From contig NZ_JADPMP010000008.1 in assembly GCF_015686655.1 (NCBI RefSeq), forward strand, positions 230,377-294,376: a DNA stretch of 64,000 nucleotides, in the 5' to 3' direction. Below, piece after piece: positions 32,392-39,927 of the stretch. The position numbers and the translations under genes were made by a program. Every line of letters begins with the position of its first letter. Position 1 is the first letter of the stretch. This DNA comes from Pontibacter sp. FD36 (lineage in GTDB: Bacteria > Bacteroidota > Bacteroidia > Cytophagales > Hymenobacteraceae). The notes beneath the pieces were generated by a model. It was not told where the DNA came from and made no database searches. It saw only the letters and a program-made list of their open reading frames with translations.

Positions 32392-33051
32392 ATGAAAAAG
32401 ACCGCTATTCTGGCATCATTCGCAGCTGCACTGATGCTATCTGCCTTCACAGGTACAACCCACACCGAACTGAGTGCAACAGAAGTGGCCGCTCCTGCCA
32501 AGAGCCGTACTTATACTGTTGAGACCAATGCCAGCGAAGTGAAGTGGAACGCTAAAAAAGTAACCGGAGAGCATTATGGTGCTATTTCTCTGAAAAGCGG
32601 TCAGTTGCAGGTAGACAAGAACCGTGTGACAGGTGGCACCTTCGAGATTGACATGAGCTCGCTCACAGTGGAAGACATCAAGGATGCTGGCATGAACGGC
32701 AAGTTGGTAGGTCACCTCAAGTCAGACGACTTCTTCGGTGTAGACAAGCACCCAAGCGCTACTTTCGTGATCACCGAAACTACTCCGATCGCAAAAGCCG
32801 CCGCTGGTCAGCCAAATTATAATGTGAAAGGTAACCTGACCATCAAAGGCATCACCAACCCGGTAAGTTTCCCTGCCACCATCACCGTGAAAGACGGCGT
32901 AGCCACTGCTAAAGCCGACGTAACCGTTGACCGCACCAAATTCGACATCCGCTACCGCTCCAGCAACTTCTTTGAGAACCTAGGCGACAAAGCGATCTAT
33001 GATGAGTTCACTGTAAGTTTTAACGTGAAGGCGAAGCAGACGAATAGCTAA
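32392..33051 (+). CDS. YceI-family protein, exported, 219 aa
   Basis: YceI proteins are lipocalin-like beta barrels that bind isoprenoid or amide lipids. A signal peptide covers about residues 1-24. The family core is seen in SEVKWNAKKVTGEHYGAISL, GHLKSDDFFGVDKHPSATFV, NLTIKGITNPVSFPATI and TVDRTKFDIRYRSSNFF. It follows the MarR gene by 60 bases with no separate promoter seen, and ends in a strong terminator. A paralogue with the same core lies about 500 bases downstream. Confidence 0.94.
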   Translation: MKKTAILASFAAALMLSAFTGTTHTELSATEVAAPAKSRTYTVETNASEVKWNAKKVTGEHYGAISLKSGQLQVDKNRVTGGTFEIDMSSLTVEDIKDAGMNGKLVGHLKSDDFFGVDKHPSATFVITETTPIAKAAAGQPNYNVKGNLTIKGITNPVSFPATITVKDGVATAKADVTVDRTKFDIRYRSSNFFENLGDKAIYDEFTVSFNVKAKQTNS

Positions 33052-33074
33052 TAGATTAAACCTCAATATTTAGT

Positions 33075-33109
33075 AAAGCTCTCTCCTGTGAAAGGGGAGA
33101 GCTTTTTTT
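33075..33109 (+). terminator. Terminator of the marR-yceI operon
   Basis: AAAGCTCTCTCC pairs with GGGGAGAGCTTT (12 bp with one G-U), loop of seven, followed by a T-run, 24 bases past the stop. Confidence 0.88.
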
Positions 33110-33111
33110 AT

Positions 33112-33236
33112 TGTCTGAATCAGGATTTACAGGATATTAAGATTTTCAGGATTGATCTTTGAAACAATCGATATTGAGAATCCTGTTAATCCGCGGGGAG
33201 GGGCCCTCTTTAATCCTACAAATATTGATTCTGACA
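33112..33236 (-). repeat. Dispersed repeat family B, full-length copy
   Basis: The ends TGTCTGAATCA and TGATTCTGACA are near-complements. The interior holds AGGATTTACAGGAT near one end and GGGGAGGGGCCCT near the other. It is related to 25677-25799 but inverted. Confidence 0.6.
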
Positions 33237-33245
33237 ATTTGCCAG

Positions 33246-33438
33246 TACACGATCAGGATAGGTCGCGACCCAATGCCGTCAACTTAAGAAACGCTGTGCC
33301 TAACCTGTCATCTCGAATGCAATGAGAGATCGGGGTTAATTAGGGGTTTTAACAATATTTCAGATTCCTCACTTTGTTCGAAATGACAAAAAGAGTTTAA
33401 GTTGACGGCATTGGGTCGCGACCTGTCCTTACAGGTTC
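33246..33438. repeat. Composite inverted repeat: family C arms around a family A element
   Basis: Two 33-base arms (33255-33287 and 33397-33429), complementary with one mismatch, contain AGGTCGCGACC and CAATGCCGTCAACTTAA. They enclose the complete 83-bp family A element. The GGTCGCGACC core with flanking CACGAT also occurs at 34434, 35278 and 39864. Confidence 0.75.
33306..33388 (+). repeat. Dispersed repeat family A, short form (83 bp)
   Basis: It begins TGTCATCTCGA and ends TTCGAAATGACA, with inner GAGAGATC and CAGATTCCTC. It has the same ends as the GIY-YIG element at 19278-19733 but no ORF. Confidence 0.75.
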
Positions 33439-33492
33439 TTATTAGCATTTAACAATAAGCAATCAACAATTTAAAAGTTTTACTGAACTATG

Positions 33493-33524
33493 TTTGTACA
33501 ATAAATGTATATACATTAAATTTG
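33493..33524 (+). promoter_or_regulatory. Promoter with MarR-type operator upstream of second yceI
   Basis: TTTG (33493-33496) and TAAATTTG (33517-33524) are spaced by 20 bases. AATGTATATACATT (33504-33517) is a perfect 14-base palindrome abutting the -7 box. The layout matches the marR promoter at 31707-31737. Confidence 0.7.
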
Positions 33525-33567
33525 TAGCTCAAATTCAGAAAACTATTATTATCTAAATTAGAATCAC

Positions 33568-34230
33568 ATGAAAAAGACAGCAATCCTTGCTTCCATGGCC
33601 GCAGCGCTTTTCTTTACTGCCTGCACCGACAGCAACACTGCAACTGAAAACACTACTGCCGTTACTACAGAAGCTGTTGAGGCAGCCGAAGGCGATGCGT
33701 ATGCTGTGGATCCAGCTGCCAGCGAACTGACCTGGAATGGCAAAAAAGTAGGTGGTGAGCACTCCGGCAACATCAGCCTGCAAGGTGGTGAGCTGGTAGT
33801 AGCCGACGAGCAGATAGTAGGTGGTGAATTTACCATCGATATGGCCTCGATCACAAACACTGACATCGAGGATGCTAAGTACAACAGCGACTTGGTTGGC
33901 CACTTGAAGTCAGACGATTTCTTCGGTGTAGAGCAGCACCCGACTGCTAACTTCAAGATCAACCGCATCAGCCCGATTGCAAACGCAGCTGCCGGTCAGC
34001 CAAACTACAACGTAGAAGGCGACCTGACTATCAAAGGCAAAACAAACCCAGTAAGCTTCCCGGCTACTATCAACGTTGAAAACGGTACAGCAACTGCCAA
34101 AGCTGATGTGATCGTAGACCGCGCGAAATACGACGTGCGTTACGGTTCAAAGAGCTTCTTCGATGACCTAGGCGACAAAGTAATCGACGATAACTTCACA
34201 GTGAGCCTGGATATTACGGCTAAGAAGTAA
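33568..34230 (+). CDS. YceI-family lipoprotein, 220 aa
   Basis: This is a paralogue of the YceI protein at 32392. The lipobox LFFTAC (Cys about residue 19) replaces the ordinary signal peptide, followed by an acidic, Ala/Thr-rich linker. The barrel core has SELTWNGKKVGGEHSGNISL, GHLKSDDFFGVEQHPTANFK and DLTIKGKTNPVSFPATIN, nearly parallel to the first copy. It probably binds a lipid-like ligand at the membrane surface. It has its own promoter with the same palindrome as marR, and a terminator follows. Confidence 0.94.
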   Translation: MKKTAILASMAAALFFTACTDSNTATENTTAVTTEAVEAAEGDAYAVDPAASELTWNGKKVGGEHSGNISLQGGELVVADEQIVGGEFTIDMASITNTDIEDAKYNSDLVGHLKSDDFFGVEQHPTANFKINRISPIANAAAGQPNYNVEGDLTIKGKTNPVSFPATINVENGTATAKADVIVDRAKYDVRYGSKSFFDDLGDKVIDDNFTVSLDITAKK

Positions 34231-34249
34231 TTAAGTATCACCTCCCCCA

Positions 34250-34287
34250 AACCCCCTCCTAAAAACAGGAGGGGGTTTTTTGTTTTT
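34250..34287 (+). terminator. Terminator of the second yceI gene
   Basis: AACCCCCTCCT pairs with AGGAGGGGGTT around a six-base loop, followed by a T-rich run, about 20 bases past the stop. Confidence 0.88.
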
Positions 34288-34292
34288 ACTGT

Positions 34293-34355
34293 TGTCATCT
34301 GGACGATAGGAGAGGTCTGGATCTGACCAGAACTTAAATAATAGCTCAGATTTTT
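34293..34355 (+). repeat. Dispersed repeat family A, truncated copy
   Basis: The left arm TGTCATCTGGACGATAGGAG is followed at the expected distance (+54) by CAGATTT, but the final TTCGAAATGACA is missing. GGGCCCC-type sequence as in family B takes its place. Confidence 0.5.
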
Positions 34356-34433
34356 CCCAAATAGAGGGCCCCTTCCCCCAGGTCTAAATGGCAAAATATA
34401 GGTTGACAGCTTGAGTGTCCAGTTAATCATTCA

Positions 34434-34468
34434 TGCACGATTCGGATAGGTCGCGACCTGTCCCTACA
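34434..34468 (+). repeat. Dispersed repeat family C (TCGCGA palindrome)
   Basis: TGCACGATTCGGATAGGTCG then CGACCTGTCCCTACA. It shares the AGGTCGCGACCTGTCC core and the neighbouring TGCACGAT with the copies at 33246 and 35278. Confidence 0.65.
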
Positions 34469-34518
34469 GAGGAACTTGAAAAATGATTAACTTGCCTGCA
34501 TCTAAAACTCGACAAGCC

Positions 34519-35277
34519 ATGATGCATAAAGCACTCTATACCTTATTCTTTCTCTTCCTGCTCACCATCGCATCCTGTCAAACCGAAAAAAAGCTGGATG
34601 CACAGCAGATCGTGGACCAAGCAATTGCCATACATGGCGGGGATCGGTATCTCAAGAGTGCGATCAGCTTTCAATTCCGGGACCGACAGTATAGGGCTTT
34701 GCGCGATGGGGGAGCTTTTGTGTATAGCCGTACTTTTACTGATTCCACGGGGCAGCAGGTGCGGGATGTGTGGCGCAACAGCGGCTTTACCCGCACTATT
34801 AACGATATGGAGGTGGAGCTGCCAGAAGAAAAACAGAAAGCTTACACCGCTTCCGTTAATTCTGTGATTTACTTTGCGCTCTTGCCTTATGCGCTGAACG
34901 ACGAGGCGGTACGCAAAGAATACTTGGGCGAAGCGACAATTAAAGGAGAGTCTTACCACAAAGTGCGGGTAACCTTTGCGCAGGAAGGTGGTGGCGAAGG
35001 CTACCAGGATGTCTACGTCTACTGGTTCCACCAGCAGCGCCACACGATGGATTACCTGGCCTACTCGTTCCAGGAAAACGACGGAGGCACCCGTTTCCGC
35101 GAAGCCATCAACCCCCGTACCGTCGGCGGTATTCTTTTCCAAGACTACATAAACTACACCCTAGAAGAAGATACCCCACTCGAAAACTACGACCGCGCCT
35201 TTGAGGCGGGTAAAATGGAGAAAGTGTCGGAGGTGTTGCTGGAAGAGATTGAGGTAAGAGAGTTAAAAGCCTTGTAG
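34519..35277 (+). CDS. DUF6503-like lipoprotein, 252 aa
   Basis: The ATG at 34519 is preferred over 34483 because a short lipoprotein signal follows at once, with the lipobox TIASC (Cys about residue 21). The mature part opens with QQIVDQAIAIHGGDRYLKSA and continues with ISFQFRDRQYRALRDGG, a pattern I associate with the Bacteroidota DUF6503 family. It then shows strand-like segments such as YQDVYVYWFHQQRHTMDYLA. Activity is unknown; the fold may be related to lipoprotein-carrier-type beta barrels. The gene stands alone between repeats. Confidence 0.78.
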   Translation: MMHKALYTLFFLFLLTIASCQTEKKLDAQQIVDQAIAIHGGDRYLKSAISFQFRDRQYRALRDGGAFVYSRTFTDSTGQQVRDVWRNSGFTRTINDMEVELPEEKQKAYTASVNSVIYFALLPYALNDEAVRKEYLGEATIKGESYHKVRVTFAQEGGGEGYQDVYVYWFHQQRHTMDYLAYSFQENDGGTRFREAINPRTVGGILFQDYINYTLEEDTPLENYDRAFEAGKMEKVSEVLLEEIEVRELKAL

Positions 35278-35353
35278 GGACAGGTCGCGACCTGTCCAAT
35301 CGTGCACAAAAAGTCCCCCTTTGAAGGGGGCAGGGGGATGACAATCGTGCACA
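35278..35353 (+). repeat. Dispersed repeat family C with G/C-run palindrome
   Basis: A perfect 20-base palindrome GGACAGGTCGCGACCTGTCC (35278-35297) is followed by AATCGTGCAC, then a CCCCCTTTGAAGGGGG hairpin and GATGACAATCGTGCAC. Much of the second half recurs inverted at 61428-61504. It sits between convergent genes and may also end transcription. Confidence 0.7.
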
Positions 35354-35361
35354 AACAATAA

Positions 35362-36252
35362 TTAAACCATCAAGAACACCTTCCAAGCCTCCTGCACCTG
35401 ATGATCATCCAGCAGCTTTATCCCTAGTTTCTCTAGCTCTTCACGTAGCAGCTTTTTGTCTTTGCCGTACTTGCTGAAGGTATAGCTTACCAGCGGATCT
35501 GATTTGAAAGCCTCAATTTCCTTAGGTGTAGGTATAACTTCCGTATTGCCCAGTCGGGCCAGGTGATTGCCGGTCAGAATACTGCTATGGCGGATGTGCT
35601 CCGGGATCTGGTCTACGCCAACGCCCTTGTTGCGAACCGGCTTGGGTAATTCAAAAATGCTATCGCCGTTTGCCCGCAGATAATAGTCGCCCCCCATACG
35701 AGCCACGGCATCGAGTTTGTAAGGATTGATCTTACCTTCCTCGTTCAGGATGTCTTCGCTTACATGAAGCATGAGCACCTCACAAATCACCAGATTACCC
35801 GCACCGCCTTCCGGTCCCAGGCTGAGCACCTCGTTCACCCGGCACTCCATTGCCACAGGCGCTTCTTTCACACGGGGTGCGCGTACCGTCACCGATGGCT
35901 CCGGTGTCAGTCCAGATTTGATAAACTCGTTTATGCCATGGTCATACTCCGTGCTCGCCAGCGACATCTGCTCCACGATGTCATAGTTACCGATGTTGAT
36001 GACCACCTCTTTTGTGGTCAGCACATTCTCCAGGGTATGCTTGCTGGTATTGTCACGTACGCGGCGGGCAGGGGAGAAGACCACGATCGGCGGTTTGGCA
36101 CTGAACACGTTGAAAAAACTGAACGGGCTCAGGTTCACGTTTCCTTCCTCATCCACCGTACTGGCAAAAGCAATCGGCCGCGGTGCTATGGCTCCCAGCA
36201 ATAAAGCATGTACTTCTGACGTTTTGGTTTCTTTCGGGTTTATGGTTTTCAT
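35362..36252 (-). CDS. Flavin reductase-like domain protein, 296 aa
   Basis: An FMN-binding split-barrel protein of the flavin reductase group. The opening LLGAIAPRPIAFASTVDEEG is the classic start of this domain, followed by NLSPFSFFNVFSAKPPIVVF and NIGNYDIVEQMSLASTEYDH. EAPVAMECRVNEVLSLG and LVICEVLMLHVSED continue the barrel. The C-terminal 100 residues include LDAVARMGGDYYLRANG. It probably reduces flavin for an unknown partner oxygenase or acts on its own. The gene is monocistronic. Confidence 0.9.
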   Translation of the reverse strand: MKTINPKETKTSEVHALLLGAIAPRPIAFASTVDEEGNVNLSPFSFFNVFSAKPPIVVFSPARRVRDNTSKHTLENVLTTKEVVINIGNYDIVEQMSLASTEYDHGINEFIKSGLTPEPSVTVRAPRVKEAPVAMECRVNEVLSLGPEGGAGNLVICEVLMLHVSEDILNEEGKINPYKLDAVARMGGDYYLRANGDSIFELPKPVRNKGVGVDQIPEHIRHSSILTGNHLARLGNTEVIPTPKEIEAFKSDPLVSYTFSKYGKDKKLLREELEKLGIKLLDDHQVQEAWKVFLMV

Positions 36253-36338
36253 GGAATATCTGTCTAAGAATGTATTAACAGGAACTGCAATTTACGAATT
36301 GTATAGATGAAGAAGGCAAAGAAAGGAGAAAGCAAACG

Positions 36339-36421
36339 TGTCATTTCGAACTTAAGTGAGAAATCTGGGATTGTGGCAATGCTGTTAATTGATCCTGCTC
36401 TCTCCTATCGTCGAGATGACA
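36339..36421 (+). repeat. Dispersed repeat family A, short form (83 bp)
   Basis: Left arm TGTCATTTCGAACTTAAGTG then AGAAATCTGG. Right end CTCTCCTATCGTCGAGATGACA, with some changes in the inner part. Same length as the copies at 33306 and 59099. Confidence 0.75.
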
Positions 36422-36460
36422 GAAAAGAACTCTATACCTTGAGCAAAACAAAAAAAGAGA

Positions 36461-36510
36461 AATCCTGTAAATCCTTGGGGTAGGGGCCCTATGTAGAGAT
36501 TCAGACAATT
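36461..36510 (-). repeat. Dispersed repeat family B, partial copy
   Basis: The complement reads TTGTCTGAATCTCTACATAG then GGCCCCTACCCCAAGGATTT and ACAGGATT, nearly identical to 25677-25723. Confidence 0.7.
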
Positions 36511-36547
36511 AACTATACTATATAACTGTTTTCAAAAACATTTTACG

Positions 36548-36555
36548 TAATTTTG
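36548..36555 (+). promoter_or_regulatory. Candidate -7 box for the polysaccharide operon
   Basis: TAATTTTG matches TAnnTTTG and lies about 85 bases before the first gene. The -33 partner (around ACTGTTTTC, 36525-36533) is weak. Confidence 0.35.
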
Positions 36556-36639
36556 CTTTCTAGTGAGAATGTGTTTTAATCTATATTCTACATTTTTGCT
36601 TCATGGCCTGTTAGCAAAGCAAATGCTATTTTACCCTGT

Positions 36640-37428
36640 ATGAAAATTAAACTGGTACTCTTTCTGAGTCTTCTCTTTTTTGCCTCCTGTAGCTCACTCC
36701 GCACACGTAATATTGTCTATTTTAGTGATCTTGAACAGAAGCCGCTTATCACGGAGCCGGTTGAATTGAAACGTTTGACTATCAAGCCTGGTGATCTACT
36801 GGCGATTGAAGTGCTCACTCCTAACATGGAAACGAACATGCTGTTCAATAGGGGCATTATTATGGAAGAAGGAGCTGGCGGTGGGGGACAAATGATGCGC
36901 CAGCAGGGAAATCAGAACCAGGGTTACCTGGTAGATACAAAAGGGAAAATTGATTTTCCGGTGCTAGGCAATATGCAGGTACACGGTATGACAACGGAAC
37001 AAGTTCGGGATTCCATTCTGTTACAGGTACGCGAGTACGTGCAAGATCCTATTGTGAAGGTAAGATTACAGAACTTCCGCTTCACGATGATGGGTGAAAC
37101 TGGACCAACCGTTGTGCAGGTGCCTGCTGACAATGAAGAAGTGAATTTGCTGGAGGGCCTGGCCATGGCGGGTGGCATTTCCATTTATGGTAAGATGAAC
37201 AATGTACTGGTGATTCGGGAGCAGGATGGGCAGCGTACCATGGCCCGCTTAAACCTGAATAGCAAGGAAACACTGACCTCACCTTATTTTTACCTGCAAC
37301 AGAATGATATTGTGTATGTGGAGCCAGATAAGGCTAAAGTAACAGGTACGAGCTTTATCCGCCGTAACTGGGGCTTCGCTGCCGGTATCGTATCCTCAGC
37401 CTGGGTACTTTACCAATTGTTAAAGTAA
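36640..37428 (+). CDS. wza: Polysaccharide export outer-membrane lipoprotein (Wza-like), 262 aa
   Basis: Wza-type proteins form the outer-membrane channel for capsule or exopolysaccharide. A lipobox FFASC (Cys about residue 17) follows the signal. The Poly_export domain opens with LTIKPGDLLAIEVLTPNMET, and an SLBB-like section runs through GYLVDTKGKIDFPVLGNMQV, TTEQVRDSILLQVREYVQDP and VKVRLQNFRFTMMGETG. A hydrophobic C-terminal segment (NWGFAAGIVSSAWVLYQLL) may be the membrane-spanning helix. It is the first gene of the locus, 24 bases before the Wzc-like gene. Confidence 0.92.
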   Translation: MKIKLVLFLSLLFFASCSSLRTRNIVYFSDLEQKPLITEPVELKRLTIKPGDLLAIEVLTPNMETNMLFNRGIIMEEGAGGGGQMMRQQGNQNQGYLVDTKGKIDFPVLGNMQVHGMTTEQVRDSILLQVREYVQDPIVKVRLQNFRFTMMGETGPTVVQVPADNEEVNLLEGLAMAGGISIYGKMNNVLVIREQDGQRTMARLNLNSKETLTSPYFYLQQNDIVYVEPDKAKVTGTSFIRRNWGFAAGIVSSAWVLYQLLK

Positions 37429-37452
37429 TATAACGTTTCCTTATTTATAATA

Positions 37453-39810
37453 ATGTCTGAACTTGATTTCCAGGAAGACAATAGTGAGTCTTTAGATATA
37501 AAAGGCCTAATCATGCGGTACTTGCGTTACTGGTACCTGTTTGTGATTGGTGTGGCACTGGCCCTTACTGCAGCTCATTTATATCTGCGCTATTCTACTC
37601 CTGTGTTTAGTGTGAAAGCTACCATCCTGATTAAGGATGAAAGCGGTACAGACCTGGCTACCAGTGGGGTATTCGGCGATTTAGCCGGATTGAAGGCTAA
37701 TAAATCTTTTTCTAATGAAGTACTTGTTATCAAATCTAAGGGTTTAATGGAGCGTGTGCTTACCGAATTAGGAATGGAGGTTTCTTATTTCGGAGAGGGC
37801 CGCATCAAGTCGCCCGAACTATACGGAGGCCGGAGCCCGATTAAGGCGATTATCGCACAGCTTGACTCGGCAGGCTTAGGCAAGAGCTTTGTTGTTGAGG
37901 TGGAAGATAATAATTCCTTCAGCATTTATGAAGGAGAAAATAAAGTATCCACTCATAAGTTCGGGGAGCAGATCAGTAAGAAATATGGGGTCTTTACCAT
38001 TGTAGCAGATTCTGATGTTACCAATGATATAGGACGTCGTGTATTAGTGCGCTTTAATAACCTGGGCAAAATGGCAAATAGCTATAGCAAGCAGTTGGGC
38101 GTTAAAAGCGTGAATGAATATGCTACGGTAATGGAGCTTAGCCTGACAGATCCTGTGCCCGCTAAGGGCAAAGATATTATCAATAAGTTGATTGAAGTAT
38201 ACAATCGTGAAACGATCAATGAAAAGAACCTGGCTGTTACCAAAACCATTCAGTTTATTGATGATCGCCTGGTATACCTGACACGGGAACTCACTGACGT
38301 AGAGAAAGACGTCGAGCGTTACATGCAGAATAACAGACTCATCGATCCTGCTGCAAGTGGGAGTATATACCAAAGTACGGCACATGCATACAACCAGCAA
38401 ATAACTGATAATGAGGTTAAACTTGAAATCTTAAAATCAGTTGAGTCCTATCTCCAAAATGAGGAGAATAAGAACGAACTGGTACCAACTAGCCTTGATA
38501 TTTCAGATCCAACTCTTGGAGGCTTAATTGCGAACTTCAATGACTTGCAAAACCAACGTCGCCGCCTAGGCAGGTCTGTCACAGAGAACAATCCAGTGCT
38601 GCGCAATGTCAATGAGCAGTTAGAAATTTTACGTCTGAATATCCTTGAGAATATCAGGAACATCAGGGAGGGCTTATTAGTTGTTCGTCGTAATTTACAG
38701 GCTAGCGCCCGTCAGTTTGAGTCTCAAGTGCGACAGGTTCCTTCCATGAAGCGTGAATTGACTGATATCAGTCGGCAACAAGGTATAAAAGAGGGTTTAT
38801 ACCTTTATCTTTTGCAGAAGCGCGAAGAAGCCGCACTTTCACAAGCTATTACACCATCCAATTCCCGCGTCCTTGATCCAGCTGCCGCTGGTGGAAGCCC
38901 GATTGAACCTCAATCCACCAATATTTACTTGATGGCCTTGCTAGCCGGTTTGGCTATACCTTTTGCCGGAATTTTCCTACGCGATATGCTCAATGATTCC
39001 GTGCAGGAATTGCGCGATGTGGAGAAAGGCACTTCTACGCCAATTTTAGGGGAAATCGGGCATAATGATTCTGGTAATATGCTCGTAATCACACGGGAAA
39101 GCCGAAGTTCCAGTGCCGAACTCTTTAGGCTACTACGCGCTAACTTACAATTCGCTGCTGGTGGTAAAGAAAATAAAGTAATACTGGTTACCTCCAGTAT
39201 GAGTGGAGAAGGTAAAACTTTCTTTAGCCTTAACCTGGCTGCCAGTTTGGTGATGACAGGTAAAAAAGTGGTTGTGCTGGGTTTTGACTTACGAAAGCCG
39301 AAGCTGACACAAGGTGTAAACCTGCCCAATAGCGTTGGTATTACGAATTACTTAATCTCTGATACGGTACAGATAGAGGATTTGATCCAGTTCGCACCCG
39401 AGATGCCAGAATTGGCCATTGTTGGTTCAGGGCCTATCCCCCCGAACCCAGCAGAACTGATGTTATTGCCTAAGATTGGTACTCTTATCGATGAATTGAA
39501 AGCCGCATTTGACTATATTATCCTGGACTCCTCGCCCGTTGGCCAAGTAGCAGACACTTTGGCCTTAGCCCCGTATATAGATTCTAGTTTATATATTGTA
39601 CGCTATAATTACACGCATAAGAAACAACTACAAATCATTGATGACCTTTACAAATCCCGTAAACTTAAGCATCCAATGATCGTGCTGAATGATGCCAAAA
39701 AGTCAAACAGTTATGGCTACTCTTATGGCTACGGTTATGGCTATGGTAACTATTATGAGGAGGAGAAGAAAGGCTTTGGCGGGAAGCTGAGGAAGTTAGT
39801 GAAAGGATAG
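37453..39810 (+). CDS. wzc: Wzc-type polysaccharide co-polymerase with tyrosine-kinase domain, 785 aa
   Basis: Wzc-type proteins control chain length and export through a phosphorylation cycle. The N-terminal Wzz domain starts with a membrane helix (WYLFVIGVALALTAAHLYLR). A long coiled-coil periplasmic region follows (about 80-480), and a second helix lies at about 493-510 (IYLMALLAGLAIPFAGIFL). The cytoplasmic BY-kinase domain has Walker A MSGEGKT (583-589), Walker A' in VVVLGFDLRKPKL (about 606-618) and Walker B in FDYIILDSSPVG. The C-terminal tail at 754-768 is YGYSYGYGYGYGNYY, a tyrosine cluster of the kind that is autophosphorylated. It follows the Wza-like gene directly. Confidence 0.95.
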   Translation: MSELDFQEDNSESLDIKGLIMRYLRYWYLFVIGVALALTAAHLYLRYSTPVFSVKATILIKDESGTDLATSGVFGDLAGLKANKSFSNEVLVIKSKGLMERVLTELGMEVSYFGEGRIKSPELYGGRSPIKAIIAQLDSAGLGKSFVVEVEDNNSFSIYEGENKVSTHKFGEQISKKYGVFTIVADSDVTNDIGRRVLVRFNNLGKMANSYSKQLGVKSVNEYATVMELSLTDPVPAKGKDIINKLIEVYNRETINEKNLAVTKTIQFIDDRLVYLTRELTDVEKDVERYMQNNRLIDPAASGSIYQSTAHAYNQQITDNEVKLEILKSVESYLQNEENKNELVPTSLDISDPTLGGLIANFNDLQNQRRRLGRSVTENNPVLRNVNEQLEILRLNILENIRNIREGLLVVRRNLQASARQFESQVRQVPSMKRELTDISRQQGIKEGLYLYLLQKREEAALSQAITPSNSRVLDPAAAGGSPIEPQSTNIYLMALLAGLAIPFAGIFLRDMLNDSVQELRDVEKGTSTPILGEIGHNDSGNMLVITRESRSSSAELFRLLRANLQFAAGGKENKVILVTSSMSGEGKTFFSLNLAASLVMTGKKVVVLGFDLRKPKLTQGVNLPNSVGITNYLISDTVQIEDLIQFAPEMPELAIVGSGPIPPNPAELMLLPKIGTLIDELKAAFDYIILDSSPVGQVADTLALAPYIDSSLYIVRYNYTHKKQLQIIDDLYKSRKLKHPMIVLNDAKKSNSYGYSYGYGYGYGNYYEEEKKGFGGKLRKLVKG

Positions 39811-39863
39811 TAGTAGTTGAAGAAGTAAGTTTTTTAGAGTTTAGGAGTTAGTAAACTTAGTAA

Positions 39864-39894
39864 GGACAGGTCGCAACCTGTCCTATCGTGTGCA
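39864..39894 (+). repeat. Dispersed repeat family C copy
   Basis: GGACAGGTCGCAACCTGTCC then TATCGTGTGCA: the family C palindrome with one change from GCGA to GCAA. It lies between wzc and the dehydrogenase gene. Confidence 0.65.
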
Positions 39895-39927
39895 GAATAA
39901 CAAGACAAGAAAAACGAACATAAAAAA

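Larger units (their letters stand above)
33052..33567. other. 516-bp repeat-rich region between the two yceI genes
   Basis: In order it holds a terminator (33075-33109), a family B element (33112-33236), a composite inverted repeat (33246-33438) enclosing a family A element (33306-33388), and the promoter/operator of the second yceI (33493-33524). No coding frame is supported. Confidence 0.7.
36253..36639. other. 387-bp region before the polysaccharide locus: repeats and promoter
   Basis: It contains a family A element (36339-36421), a family B partial element (36461-36510) and a candidate promoter (36548-36555) for the wza-like gene. No coding frame is supported. Confidence 0.6.

Noticed and set aside
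33246..33438. Possible CRISPR-like array in the repeat-rich gap
   Set aside because: Repeats are inverted, not direct, with no regular spacers and no cas genes nearby.
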